NCBI RefSeq assembly: GCF_000003195.3
Contig: NC_012877.2
Span: 18,809,972 to 18,873,971, forward strand
From: Sorghum bicolor
Taxonomy: Eukaryota > Streptophyta > Magnoliopsida > Poales > Poaceae
Direction of reading: 5' to 3'
Length of the DNA stretch: 64,000 nucleotides
Shown piece by piece: positions 20,701-32,419 of the stretch. Every line of letters starts with the position of its first letter. The stretch's first letter is position 1. Both the position numbers and the translations under genes were made by a program. Under the pieces are notes generated by a model, which worked only from the letters and a program-made list of their open reading frames with translations, searched no databases and was not told the origin of the DNA.

Positions 20701-21716
20701 TGGAATCAACAAGATCCAATTACCAAGGAAACTACTCAAGTAACTACCAAGGTAATAATTTCAACCAACCACCTTTGAGAGAGATGATTTCTAATCAGAA
20801 TAAAGTTATTGATACTATGTCTAGAAAGATTGCTTCCAATGATAAAATTCTTGAAAATACAATTAATAGAATGGATAGCTTTACTTCTACCATAAAGAAT
20901 CAACTTAGCTTTAATAAGATGATAGAGTCCCAAATCTCTTAGCTAGCAGCTTCTGTACCAATAGCCAAAAAAGGTAAGATTCTAGGGAATCTAGAAGAAT
21001 TAGAAACTGCAAATCATGTAGGTATCTTTAATGCAGGAGAGTACTTCGTCGCACCACCAAGACCACTACAGTCCGAGTGGGATGAGGAGTTTATGCCAGA
21101 GAAGAAAGGAGATCCAGAAAGACCTATAATCCCTATCCACATCGGAGCTCACTCGTTCAATGAAGCTATCTGCGATCTTGGAGCTAGTGTCAACATTATG
21201 CCTAAGGTAATTTACGAGAAAATTCATGGTCCACCTTTGTTGTACACAACCATGTGTTTGCAGCTTGCAGATCAGATGTTGTGCTACCCAATGGGAATCC
21301 TTGAGAATATATGGGTAGTAGTTGGACAATCGTCTCTTCGAGTAGATTTCGTGGTGATAGAAACTGGAGGAGATGAAAGAGCACGCATCATCCTAGGGCG
21401 ACCATTCCTCAGCACAGCCAAAGCCATCATTTATACAATAGTGCCAAGATCTATTTCACCATCGGAAAGACCAAGGACAGATTTAGCCTCAAGAATCGTA
21501 CGCACACAAACAGAGTTCACCCTCAGAGAGCGTATGACTGAGATTGCAAGATTCAAGAGAAGAGGAACGTTGTTCCAAAAAATAAGATCCGACAAAATAA
21601 GGCGCCAACAAAGAAGAAGGTCAACACTTATGAAGGCATACTCCCCACTCCACCAAAGAATATCAAGAAGGAGAAGAGCAAAGCAAAGCTTCCTACTCAA
21701 TGTTGACACTTCTTAA
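20700..21716 (+). pseudogene. A Athila-type protease region, no RT behind it
   Basis: It contains a low-complexity linker (NYQGNYSSNYQGNNF), then from 21093 a retropepsin-like domain: RPIIPIHIGAHSFNEAICDL, active-site loop CDLGASVNIMPK and the distal IILGRPFLSTAKAIIYT. A stop (TAG) lies at 20940-20942. A one-base shift is needed after AIIYT, near 21438, beyond which the other frame keeps the family's Lys-rich tail (to about 21700). RT, RNase H and integrase do not follow. The element is truncated or non-autonomous, and the minus-strand D' LTR starts almost at once. Confidence 0.8.
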
Positions 21717-21736
21717 CACAATTACTATAAATAGAC

Positions 21737-21896
21737 TTTTAAACCTATCCCTAGCAACAACATTAAAATTTCTTTACATCACTTAAGCCAGGTTGTCATC
21801 CCCAGCATGACGTAGAAGTGCTGGTATTAAATCTATGTGCTTTCCTAGGAGTAAATAATAAATGAAGGATCCACAAGTGCATAGATTGTTGACGGT
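21737..21896 (-). repeat. D' LTR, left piece (split by element E)
   Basis: It aligns with the left end of LTR D (45847 onward): AAACCTATCCC, CACTTAAGCCA(G/A)GTTGTC, ATCCCCAGCATGAC and AATAATAAATGAA. It breaks off at CATAGAT, where E begins; the rest of D' is at 44289-45752. It carries a roughly 28-bp insertion relative to D near 21752-21780. Confidence 0.78.
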
Positions 21897-22378
21897 CGAT
21901 AACGTCAACTTTTATTAGAACTTTAACCCGAAGGAGAACATGAAAACACACTAGTCTAGGGGTTAAACTAACAATTTCCACGGGTTTTGCATATTCTGTA
22001 TTTTCCAGGGCCTATTTCTAGAAAAGCTGAAAAGAGGGATTCAAGTACATATTTACCACAAAACTTATTCGCCACGAAAAAGATCACGAACGGGATGTGG
22101 GAAGACTCTGGAAGACACCGGAAGAAACCGGGGGCCAGAGGCCGCTAGGTGGGGCCGGCCGGCCCCACCATGGCACCCTTGTTAGGGTTTCAGCCCCCCT
22201 TCTGGAAGCTTCCTCCACCACCTCCGAGGAGTCATCTTGGCCCTTGGTTAAGTCGGTTTAATCCTGCGGCGCACGTCGATCCCACCGGGCTATAAATAAA
22301 GGGGTAGACCCCCCTCCCTGGAGGCATCAAGTCATTTGGAGATCCATTCATTAAAAGCCTTCTCTAGTTCATCAGAGC
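21897..22378 (+). repeat. E 5' LTR, truncated after 482 bp
   Basis: It is similar to 42868-43365 of the 3' LTR, including GGAAGACTCTGGAAGACACCGG, the GGGGCCGGCCGGCCCC palindrome and CGGGCTATAAATAAAGGGG (a TATA-box region). Similarity stops after CTCTAGTTCATCAGAGC; the remaining roughly 920 bp of LTR and the primer site are absent, probably a single deletion. Confidence 0.82.
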
Positions 22379-23017
22379 ATGTTGGAGAAAGAGGTCGACG
22401 TCACAGGACTTTAATTCATATCTCAAGTGACAGGAACAAAGATGTTGCATCACTCACAAATTCCAGAATGTGAGTCATGGTAAGTATGATCAAATAAAGG
22501 TGAGAAAGTTTTGCTCATGGACTTCAACAATTATTAGTAGTTATCTTTTATATTCCACTGCATGTTTACATTAATGCATATATTCACACTATTTAGTTTA
22601 AATTTCCTTAGCCATAACTTGTTCTATTTCATATATTCATCTCACATGCATTATAAAAAAACTCACCACGATCATGTTGTTTTATCTCTATCTGAATAAA
22701 TCTCTATAATGCTTTCATGTCACCTTTGTTTGCTATAGTATATGTTTAGGTTTGGAGTAGTTTCATTTATCTCTTAAATAAAGCATGGTGCCTAGTTTAG
22801 GAGTGATGATCTTGCACTCAAAGGCTTTTAATTAGACGTGGTTAAAATGCTTTATTTAATCAAATTAGACGTGGTGTCTAGGTTGATTTTTGAGCCAATA
22901 GTATGCTGTAGTAGATACTGGAATATTTTGTCGGACTAACCCCTACAAGAAAATTTTGAATTAAATATGGAAAAGTCAAGAGATAAGTTCACACCAGGGA
23001 TGAATCAAGACAGATGA
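22379..23017 (+). other. E internal region, left part (non-coding)
   Basis: It contains AAGCATGGTGCCTAGTTTAGG, AATTAGACGTGG(T)..., and TTTTGTCGGACTAACCCCTA, matching in order the internal region of element C around 52235-52430. No open frame. It ends where the CACTA's terminal repeats begin. Confidence 0.65.
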
Positions 23018-23130
23018 TAACTTTGCAATAGGTATATATTTATTGCAACTCAATATAAAAAGTGAGGCAATATAGGCTTCTATTGCCACACATTTGTTGG
23101 GTTGTAATATTTCTAATGACCATTGCAATA
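23018..23130. promoter_or_regulatory. Left subterminal repeat region of the CACTA
   Basis: TTGCAATAGG, TATTGCAAC, GAGGCAATA, TATTGCCACAC and CATTGCAATAG recur within about 100 bases, resembling the much denser array at the other end. These would be binding sites for the TNPA-type protein. Confidence 0.55.
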
Positions 23131-23344
23131 GATTACTGTTAAATAATCCAACAGTCTTGTTCATATAGGGGATTATTATTAAATTAAAATTCATATAACG
23201 TGATATCATCAATAATTAAAGTATAATATTTGTTTCAAAAAATCATGTTCCCATAAGGGATTATTAAATTAAAAGTCATGTAACGTGATATCATCAATAA
23301 ATAAAAAACAATATATTTTTTTTAAAAAAATATAAAACTGCATA

Positions 23345-23415
23345 CAAGAGGAATTGAACCCAAGCGCTAAAGTATAATCGAAGTCTCTTCCACCACTATG
23401 CCATTCCAGCTATTT
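23345..23415 (-). other. tRNA-like sequence in the CACTA (left)
   Basis: The minus strand reads TGGCATAGTGGTGGAAGAG (A-box-like) and, about 35 bases later, GGGTTCAATTCC (B-box-like), the spacing of an internal Pol III promoter. It does not fold as a full tRNA by eye. It could be a SINE or an old tRNA fragment. Confidence 0.35.
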
Positions 23416-23574
23416 GTCAATTTGTGTAGAGAGTTTGTCAATAAAATATATGTACATGTATATGGGCTGTTGCCACTCATCGGCACAAGCAATTGGGCCT
23501 ATACGTGATTGATCCTATTTGTACGGAACCGATCAGAACAGGAGTTCGAAACCGACACCGACGTATGTTACGTG

Positions 23575-23758
23575 AGTATCCCATATATACTCGTACGTAC
23601 ATCAATTCCGGTAATCTGCACAAGACTTTCTCGATCTCTCGGCCTCGTAGACGCGTACACGGACGCCGCTGCGCGGACTCAGTAGACGACGGGCGAGGCA
23701 ACTTCCTGTACAAGGCGATTTTCTTGCTTTCGCCACGTTGGATTAGAACATCGCCACG
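23575..23758 (+). promoter_or_regulatory. Putative promoter and 5' untranslated exon of the TNP2 gene
   Basis: CCCATATATACTCG (TATA-like, 23584-23589) is followed by a GC-rich stretch that ends ATCGCCACG|GTAATCG, a possible splice donor at 23758/23759. The next good acceptor is GGTGCAG at 25229, just before the coding exon. The 1.47-kb intron this implies would match the 5'-leader introns often seen in CACTA genes. Inference only. Confidence 0.4.
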
Positions 23759-25229
23759 GTAATCGACCATGTTCTTGTGATCTCTAAATTGATTTCCTTA
23801 CATTGCTTTTCTTCTTTTCATTAATTAGATTCAATTCACAAGTGCGGCAAATTTATTAGAATTTATTAGATGTTTGCCGTTGCTGTCTGCTTTATTATCC
23901 CAGATTCAATAATAATCATGACAAAACAAGATTCTTGACACAAAACTGAAAAACAATACTCAGTCTTTGACGTGACATATTGGCAAAATATACACGTTCA
24001 TGCACAACTTTATTTCGCTCCACTCCAAACTTATCAATTCTTGAGCTTACCACCTTTCCTGCTGAGCTCATGGGCGATCGATGTCACCATAAAAAATTAA
24101 TCTACCAGAAAGAGTGAAGTCTAGCAAAAATATGGTTAATTGATATGCACGAGGTGGTTCAGGTGGACCTCAAGCTCAAATTGGAATAGTCCTCCTCAAA
24201 TATTTTCACCTGTCTAATATTCATATGCATAGGATTTATGCTATGATCAACACCAGAGGAATCAGCTTTGACAGAAGTATATTGACGCAATAAGAACAAG
24301 TGAGGAGAGACCATAAACCTTTAGAATCTCTGACCGGTCGAATTCCACCTAACCAAGCCAAACTTGTCATTGATTAACAGATAACCCAACACATAAATTC
24401 AGACTACACAAACCTAAACAACCAGAAAACTAAACATTTGTATGCACCTGGTTAAATTCTCAAATAAAATTGGTTGTTGTCTACATTAACTCTGAAAGCT
24501 ACTAAATTCTCATTTATACAATCCATGTAATTGACTCTTGTGTAGGCAACCAAAAAAATCAGGAGTGTGGATTAGAATTAATCCATCTCAAATCATTTTT
24601 ATGAACTTGTATGCACATGATGTATCATTAACCAATCTACAAAAACAAGAAGAGTAAGGGAGGAAAGACGTGACCTTGTATATGTTCAGCAGGTGAATTG
24701 CTGTTGTGTCCCTCATAGCTTTGATGGATCTTTGGCATACCTGTGTCAAACACCTGGTGCCATGCTCGAGAGGATCTTCAACCACCCGCAGGCAACAATG
24801 CAAAACTGTGGCTTAATTAAAACCATTCAATCATTTCTTGCTGATCTTGGAAGGCACCAAAATATACTTTCCCCAGAACCAACAATTATGAAAATATGCT
24901 TTTCCCAGAACCAACAATTATCTTGGTAGGCATAAAAATATGCATCCACACGCGCAGGTGAGCAGCTTCATTGTCTGCTCTCTTCCTGTAAATTGATTTG
25001 TGTATGTTTCAGGATTGGAATTGAAGCAAAGTCAGCCAGGCAGTGCACCGTACGTGGGGGTGGCATCAATACGTCCGCCCGCATTAGCTTCCTGAATCTT
25101 GATCACGTACACCTTGATCATTTGAGTACGTACCGGTAGTAAGTTGTAGCCCATATGGTTCTAACTAGTACTGGCTTATATGTGAATTGTGCTAATTTAT
25201 AACTCTATTTTGATCCATTCATGGTGCAG
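23759..25229 (+). other. Non-coding interval, probable 5'-leader intron of TNP2
   Basis: AT-rich with no gene. A short repeat of CCCAGAACCAACAATTAT occurs twice (near 24872 and 24904). Confidence 0.4.
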
Positions 25230-25253
25230 AAATTTCTTTGCAAGCATAATATA

Positions 25254-28200
25254 ATGTCCCTGGTTGGTGATAGGGGTTGGATGCGTATGGACAGGTCTAA
25301 TCCTGTGTGGCAAGAGAAATTTCAGAAATTTTTGGACGCCATATTTGATGGCACAACAACTGCTTTGTGTCCGTGTGCCAGATGTCGATGCATGGTTTAC
25401 AAAACGCGACGTGAGGTTCACCGACATATTCTTAGTTACCGGTTTGATGAAAGTTTCATCCTTGAAGGGGAACACCCAAGTGATGAAGGTGGGCCATCTA
25501 ATCTTGAAGGTTCAGTAGGTGATGATGACGGAGATAATGACTTTGATCGTGGGACTCAGCTGGTTGGATCACTAATCAGGGGTACCATACATGGAAACAT
25601 CATCGATGGTCTAGATGAGGAGCCAAATGAGCGCGCTAAGAAGTTCTATAAATTACTAGAGGAAGCAAGGCAGGAATTGTATCCAGGATGCAAGGAGGCT
25701 ACGAAGGTTTCTTTTATTATGAGATTGTTTCAGATTAAGTGCATGTACGGTATTAGTAACTTTGCCTTGAGGAGCATACTAAGTCTGTTCTCACTTGTGC
25801 TACCAGAAGGCCACTGTATCCCAAACACGTTGGAGAAAGTACAGAGTGCAGTTCGAGAGCTGGGTCTGGACTATGAAAAGATTCACGCTTGTGAGAATGA
25901 CTGTGTATTATTCTGGAAGGAGCATGAAAAATTGGATAAATGTCCAACATGTGGTGAGTCTAGATGGAAGGATGATGGTGCTGCAAAGGATGATGATACT
26001 AGTGACATTGGCGGTACACCAAAGAAGCGTGTTCCACGTAAGATCCTACGGTATTTCCCACTAATTCCTCGGCTGCAGAGATTATATATGAGGGAGAGCA
26101 CGTCATCAGACATGAGATGGCACAAGGAAGGATTGGTCCGTGATGGCAAAATGTGTCACCCTGTAGACTCCCCTGCATGGAAGCACGTGGATGACAAGTA
26201 TAAGTGGTTTTCATCAGATCCTCGTAATGTTCGGCTGGCTCTAGCATCAGATGGATTCAATCCATTTGGGATGATAAGTACAACATACACCACTTGGCGT
26301 GTGATCATAATTCCTTATAATCTTCCACCTTGGTTGTGTATGAAACAACCTTACTGGATGATGTCGATGTTGCTTCCAGGACCAAAATCTCCTAGAAACA
26401 ATATTGATGTATACTTTCGTCCCGTTATCGATGAGCTAAAGGAGTTGTGGAATGATGGTGTTGACACATGGGATGCAAAGGAAAAAAGAATTTCAAACTA
26501 CATGCTATTCTACTTTGGACTATCAATGATTTTCCGGCATATACAATGCTATCTGGTTGGAGCACGAAAGGAAAGTTTGCATGTCCATATTGCAACAAGG
26601 ATACAAACTTCTTGTGGCTGAAATATGGGTCGAAGCATTGCTACATGGGACATCGCCGCTTTTTGCCATTGAAACATAGGTAAGCTTTCAATTTATCATA
26701 TTTTTTTAGATGAACAGTACGTACCTAAGCAAGCATAATTTGAATTTAAATGCTTTAGTTGTTGTATTTTCAATCTCTATTTAATTAATGAGTTGACCAT
26801 CCCAAACATAGGTGGCGTAGGAATAAGATCAGCTTTAATAACAAAGTTGAAACGAGGGAGGCTCCTAAACCATTGACTGGTGAACAAGTGAGGGAACAGT
26901 TTCAATATTTTGAGCAAGTGAGTTTTGGGAAAACCATAAGAAAGAGGAAGCAACGTGAAGAAGAAACTAGATGGCACAATTGGAGAAAGCAAAGTATTTT
27001 CTTTGAATTGGCTTATTGGGACTCATTGCTTATAAGGCATAATTTGGATGTGATGCACATTGAGAAGAACATCTGTGAGAGTATTTTGGGTACTTTGCTT
27101 GAAATTGATGGTAAATGTAAGGACAGTGCGAAGGCCCGACTTGACATGCAAGATCTTGGTATGAGGAAGGATCAACATCTTGTGATGGAGAATAATAAAT
27201 ATACTATGCCACCAGCGCTATACAAATTATCTAAGGATGAGAAGGAAATTTTATGTACATTTCTAGAAGGAGTGAAGATGCCGGATGGGTTTGCCTCCAA
27301 TATAAAGAGATGTGTTGATGTGAAAGCTTGTAAGGTTGCTGGACTCAAGACTCATGACTACCATGTTATTCTACAGAAGCTGTTACCTCTGATTATTCGC
27401 AGCATTCTGCCCAAAGATGTTGTCATACCATTGGTTGATCTTAGTAGGTTCTTCAGTGCTATTTGTTCAAAGGAGCTAGTGGATGCAGATCTTGATATGC
27501 TTAGCGGTTCCATCAAAGAGACCCTTTGTCGCCTTGAGATGGTATTCCCACCTGCATTTTTTGACATAATGATGCATTTGCCAGTGCATCTAGCCGAAGA
27601 GGCTAAACTAGGAGGTCCTGTCAACTATAGATCAATGTATCCAGTTGAGAGATATTTACGTACATTAAAAGGCTATGTGAGGAACAAAGCACATCCCGAA
27701 GGTTCAATAGCCGAGGGATATATCTCTGAGGAGTGCTTGACCTTTTGCGCCCGTTTCTTGGAAGACGTGGACACAAAATTGAATCGAGCTGACCGTCATG
27801 AAAGCGCTGTTGTCAATGAGCCACCATCTGGGCTAAGCATATTTAGCGACATTGATTACAGCAAGAAAGGATTTAGCTTTGAGACAATTTGTAACGAAGA
27901 TTTACTGAAAATGAGGCACTACATGATAACCAACTGTGAGGAGGCCAGCACATGGGTTGAGTAAGTTGCAATATATACCACCATTATTTTTTATGATTTT
28001 TTAGTCATTTATATTATTTAACTGAAATTATTTTTGTAATGCAGTGAGCATATTGACGAACTGAGGAAATATGGTACAAGAAACCTTGACAAATGACACA
28101 AGGAGCAATTTATAAACTGGTTTGAGAACAAGGTAAGTAATCAATTAATTTTATTTTTGAGTCTCAATAACTAGTGACATGATGTCATATGTTATTCACT

Positions 28201-29018
28201 CACTTTGTGTTACTGCATTTTTTTAGATGAGAAAGGCAAATGACGAAGGCATAAATAATGATTTCTTATATTGCCTTGCTAAAGGACCGGACAGTAGAGC
28301 CCGTGTGTTCAATAGATGCTTTATCAATGGTTTTCTATTCCGAACCATTTCTACTGAGAAAAGGTTGACAACACGAAATAGTGGTGTTTGTGTGAAGGGT
28401 GATGGCAGTAGCGACAATATGGCATGGTATGGTGTTATTACAAAAATCATCACTCTTGATTTCCCCGGGATGGAAAAAGAAGTTGTGTTGTTTCAGTGTG
28501 ACTGGTATGATATTCCAGCTGCCAGTACGAGCAAAAGCAGAGGATATAATAAGGATGAATATGGTGTTATCGAGATCGATAGAAGTCGTTTTCGGTACTC
28601 TAGTGAACCATACATTCTGGCAACACAAGCTGAATTAGTGTTTTATGCTGACATCCCTAGCAAGCCAGGTTGGTGTTCTGTTGTTGCAATCAAGCCTAGG
28701 AATTTGTTTGCCATGCCTGAAGAAACAAGAGATGAGGGTGAAATTGACACAAACTTACTTGACGTGGGAGTTCAAGATATGGATCATGAATTGCATACAC
28801 GTATGGATTTGACAAATTGGAGGAGATCAGACATGCAAGGCTCTAGTGGTGATGCCTCTATTATTACTCAGGCGCTTGCCCAATCTATCCCCGAACCAGA
28901 TCATACAACGTTTCTTGATGCGGAAGATGAAGAAGAAGATGAGACCTACGTTGATGATGGATTTGTTGCACCAGCTACAACCGTTGGAGAGGACCAGGCT
29001 GATGATTTCTTTGTTTAA
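25254..29018 (+). pseudogene. TNP2: CACTA transposase, TNP2/TNPD type, four coding exons, lightly broken
   Basis: This protein cuts the CACTA ends. Exons: 25254-26679, 26812-27960, 28045-28132 and 28227-29018, all with GT-AG introns of 132, 84 and 94 bp that keep frame. Domains in order: N-terminal association domain (GDRGWMRMDRSNPVWQ, CPCARC), transposase_21 core (HPVDSPAWKHVDDKY, RNVRLALASDGFNPFG), a zinc-like CPYC, the DUF4218-like part (RHNLDVMHIEKNICES, PVERYLRTLKGYVRN) and the DUF4216-like part in exon 4. The last 60 residues are acidic. Breaks: a one-base slip in the A run near 26482 (the frame moves to KNFKLHAILLWTINDFPAYT) and a TGA in exon 3 (near 28093) after RNLDK. The start is the Met before SLVGDRGW; the Met 11 codons earlier lies at the acceptor. 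Confidence 0.87.
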
Positions 29019-29202
29019 GTCACATTTTGTTATGCATGATCTCTGGTCAGAGTCATACACTTTTTATAAATAATTAGGGGAATGATAAGATTAAATGATT
29101 GTTTTTTAAGGAATCATTGATGTGAATGTGCATGTTAATGACACTTTTTACTAATGCTCCATTTTCGCTCCTTAATGACACTAGTATATATAGAGGAAAC
29201 TA

Positions 29203-29266
<64 letters not shown>

Positions 29267-29946
29267 AGATAACAGACAGTAGCAGAATAGGGTAACACAG
29301 CACATCTAGATAGCATATTAGTCATAGTTGTTTCTACCAGACAGGAATTAATGAAATAGAGTAGTAGTAATATCAACAAGCAGATTGCACAAGAATAAAT
29401 ATCCCAATAGCAAGGTTAATTCAGTAAGTACATAGAGGTACTGAACCAGCAGCACAAGTCAGCACCTGATCAATGTAGCAACTGTTGCTTCTTCTTTTTT
29501 GTTATCAGTTGAATTATCAGATGGATATTTCTGAGTTCCCAAATTTCTCAGTCCATACCAGTAAGCATCACACAAATCATATTAGTAATTTGTAACATGG
29601 ATTGGACACACAAACATGATATTATAAGATATTCAGTTGGCAATAGCAGAATTTGAGGTACACAAATCATAAAGATTTTTTTTGTAACATGGATCTTTAT
29701 TAATTCATTCATTGCATTCCCTAAATGTTAACTCCCTCAGGCAGTCCAGACTACTACTACTGCACATGTGTAGCTTTGAGGTGGTTTAATATGTAGCGTG
29801 TTTTTCAGGCCTTTGACTGCTGCACTAATTTGATTGGATTTGCGATGTTGCAGTGACAACAACAGAGCAGGCAATTTAGGAAACAATAATGTTATTGCAG
29901 CCAATGATCTGAACATCATGCAATTAAAATAAGCCTAATTGAAACC
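29019..29946. other. Intergenic region inside the CACTA
   Basis: 3' flank of TNP2. It holds a 61-bp (TA)n at 29204-29264 and AT-rich sequence, with no gene seen. Confidence 0.6.
29204..29264. repeat. (TA)n microsatellite
   Basis: About 30 TA units directly downstream of the TNP2 gene. Confidence 0.95.
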
Positions 29947-30246
29947 CTAACCCCCAAATCTCAACGGAAGCCTTTTCGGGCGTTTCCCAGCTGCTGCGAT
30001 CTTCTCCTTGCCCGTGAAGATCTTCTCCTTGGGCGCGGATGTGGAGGCTGTCCTCTTGGCGGCCGCCACACGGCCCTCCCTCTTGCCCGCCGGGGAGGCT
30101 GGACCGGCGCTCTTCTAGCTGGCGGCCCTCTTCTTGGGCACGGAGGAGGCGGTCGTCTTGCCGGCTACCACACGGCCCTCCGTCTTGCCCGCTGATGACA
30201 CCTTCCCGGAGGGGGCGAACTGGCCCCGCGGATTGCGCAACTGCAT
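29947..30246 (-). pseudogene. Antisense basic, internally repeated reading frame in the CACTA
   Basis: A 99-codon minus-strand frame runs from MQLRNPRGQFAPSGK to RPKRLPLRFGG and a TAG (29947-29949), broken once by a TAG at codon 44 (30115-30117). It is rich in Lys, Arg, Ala, Ser and Pro. The halves repeat each other: AGKTEGRVVAGKTTASS near residue 19 and AGKREGRVAAAKRTAST near residue 53. It is GC-rich, unlike its AT-rich surroundings. It could be a captured host exon (histone H1-like or nuclear low-complexity tail) or an accessory frame of the transposon. No family was recognised. Confidence 0.45.
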
Positions 30247-30419
30247 CCTCGCCAGCTTGCGATGTGGGAAGCGGAGATGCTCAGAGGCTTAGGCGGAGCC
30301 TTAATGCCGCGGCGGATGAAGTATTAACGCCGCGTACCCACCGGCCCAGCGGCCCAGGCTTTAATACAATCAGCTATTGTACATCTAAGTTGAAGTCGAC
30401 CAATTGTCGACTACACTTG

Positions 30420-30488
30420 AATAGCTTACTGGTAGATCAGCACTTTGTTGTACTAACTGCTCCGGGTTCGAACCCAACGTGGAGCACC
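30420..30488 (+). other. tRNA-like / SINE-like sequence in the CACTA (right)
   Basis: AGCTTACTGGTAGATCAGC (A-box-like) is followed about 30 bases later by CCGGGTTCGAACCC (perfect B-box core GGTTCGAA). A run of T and A follows. The spacing is that of a Pol III internal promoter, but I cannot draw a full cloverleaf. It may be the head of a tRNA-derived SINE. Confidence 0.42.
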
Positions 30489-30717
30489 TTTTTCAAAAAA
30501 ATTTTGCTCTTTTTTCAAAAAAACAAGTATATATATTGTATTTTCATTATGGATTTCACCGTATATGAATTTTTTAACTTTAATATATATTATACTCACA
30601 TAATTCTTTACAAAAATATAATTCTTTACAAAAGTATATCCCAAACACAATCACTTCTACCAAACCTATCTTGATTATGGAACCTATGCTAGATGACCCA
30701 TGTGTAACATGAACGTA

Positions 30718-31074
30718 GCACTACTACTACTACAACCACGCTTAATACATGTATGTAGCCCTTCTACTACTACTCACTCACTCACTCACTCACTCACTCA
30801 CTCACTCACTAGCTACTACCATTACTACTACTACTACTACTACTATGATTGGCCTCCTAGGATTACTACTATACTACCACCAAAACTAATAGAACTTCTA
30901 CTATTACTACGAGTACTACTACTAGGACTACACTAATACTACTACTAATATCACCACACTACTACTAATACTACTACTACTAGCATTACTTCACTACTAC
31001 TACCACGACACTACTAGCACTACTACTAGTACTAAACACTACACTACTAGCACTTGTACTACTACTACCACCAA
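30718..31074. repeat. ACT/CTA triplet-rich region with an (ACTC)n core
   Basis: An (ACTC)n run of about ten units spans 30772-30810, surrounded by about 350 bases made mostly of CTA, ACT and TAC triplets with interruptions. No gene. Confidence 0.88.
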
Positions 31075-31597
31075 TATAGATTCAAATAGAATGACCTGAC
31101 GATGGGCATCATGACATGGTGACGCAAACCAAACGGTATTCTCAGGCTCGGTTTTAGGATGAGATAGTTCTAGACGAGCTGATCGGGCAGACCAAACACG
31201 CTGTAGAAATTGATTCAAATATAGTTTCAACGATACTAATTATGCACTAGAAATTTTCTCAGATTCATTTATCGAGAAGTGAAAGTTAAAAAGGGAGTAC
31301 AATCTATGAATTAAATTGTAATTCGTTTGTCTTTCAACAAACTTATTTGTCTATTCCAACATATATGTATCTAAACAATTTGATAAACAAGTTTCACACA
31401 AAATAACCATATATATGAATTACCATCAATTTGTCTAGTACCGGTAATTTGTTCTGATTACTTTAATTATATCACTAACAAGCCAAGAGGCCGTCGGCCT
31501 TATCAGTTCTGTGCTTTCCGATCAATGGCATGTGACACGTACGTGTACATGAGATTAAATTTGTCTCCATCGCATCCGACTTGTGGACCCAGACCCG

Positions 31598-31839
31598 GGC
31601 CTTGTTTACTTCCAAAAAAATTTGCAAAATAAGAATAGTAGCACTTTCGTTTGTATTTGACAAATATTATTCAATTACAGACTAACTAGGCTCGAAAGAT
31701 TCATCTCGTCAATTCCGACCAAACTGTGCAATTAGTTTTTATTTTCATCTATATTTAATACTCCATGCATACGTATAAAGATTTGATGTGACGGGGAATC
31801 TGAAAAGTTTTGCAAAATTTTTGGGAACTAAACAAGGCC
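31598..31839. mobile_element. MITE, 242 bp, GGCCTTGTTTA...AAACAAGGCC termini
   Basis: Inverted ends: GGCCTTGTTTACTTCC at 31598 and GGGAACTAAACAAGGCC at 31839, continuing inward as TTTGCAAAAT / ATTTTGCAAAA. The interior is diagnostic of a MITE abundant in sorghum-group grasses (GACAAATATT, CTAACTAGGCTC, GAAAGATTCATCTCG, GCACAGTTTGG in reverse). It sits about 580 bp upstream of the first assignable codon of the TNPA-like gene, inside the CACTA. I could not settle the target duplication. Confidence 0.85.
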
Positions 31840-32185
31840 CCGGAGCGCCATGCTCTTGAGCCCGTCAAAGTTACCAACGACCCAGCCGGGATGCACGCTT
31901 GCCTCTTCTTCCCGTCGTCCACTCCTCCCTCAACTCTCTCAAAATTTTCTATCTAATGCCGCCATGGTCGAGGAACGGAAAAAAATTGGCACTGCAGTCC
32001 ACCGAAAACAGAGCAGGGAGCGCCAAATATCCCGCCATTTTTCCCCTGCCCCTAATAACCCAATTAGCGCTTGCCCATGGAAAACATAGTAGCGTTCGCC
32101 GGGGACCTTTGCAGCCGCCAGTTAGGGTTTCAACGGAGATGGAAACTACGCCGGCGTCCAAGACTGCTTCCCTGCGGGCCGCGCC

Positions 32186-32359
32186 GACTTCCACGCCTGC
32201 CGCGACGCCCTCCCCCACAGCCCCGGCGACAGCAGAGCCACCGCGCAGGAGGCAGCCGTCATTGCCCAGGACGACTTCCACGCCGGCCACGACGCCCTCC
32301 CCGACAGCCCCTACGACAGAAGAGCCGGCGCGCCGGAGGCAGCCGCCTCTATCTACGAC
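32186..32359 (+). repeat. 87-bp GC-rich tandem duplication before the TNPA-like gene
   Basis: GACTTCCACGCC(T/G)GCC starts at 32186 and again at 32273. The duplication is in multiples of three, so all frames stay open through it; one encodes two 29-residue Ser/Thr/Pro/Arg repeats (TSTPA(A/T)TPSPTAP). This may be an N-terminal exon whose frame no longer joins, or untranslated leader. Confidence 0.75.
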
Positions 32360-32419
32360 CACGAGGCACGCGCCCACGAAGGACGCGGACCCCTGCACCG
32401 ACTGACCACGACCGAGAGG

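Noticed and set aside
22930..22960. CTAACCCCTACAAGAAAA as the CACTA left terminus
   Set aside because: The same sequence occurs in element C (near 52350), so it belongs to the Athila-like internal region and not to the transposon.
23493..23762. An 89-codon frame upstream of TNP2 as a coding exon
   Set aside because: Arg-rich without similarity to CACTA transposase N-termini; the promoter/leader reading fits better.
30039..30674. A 211-codon plus-strand frame rich in Arg, Pro and Ser
   Set aside because: Shadow of the antisense Lys/Ala-rich repeat that runs on into AT-rich sequence; codon pattern fits the minus strand better.
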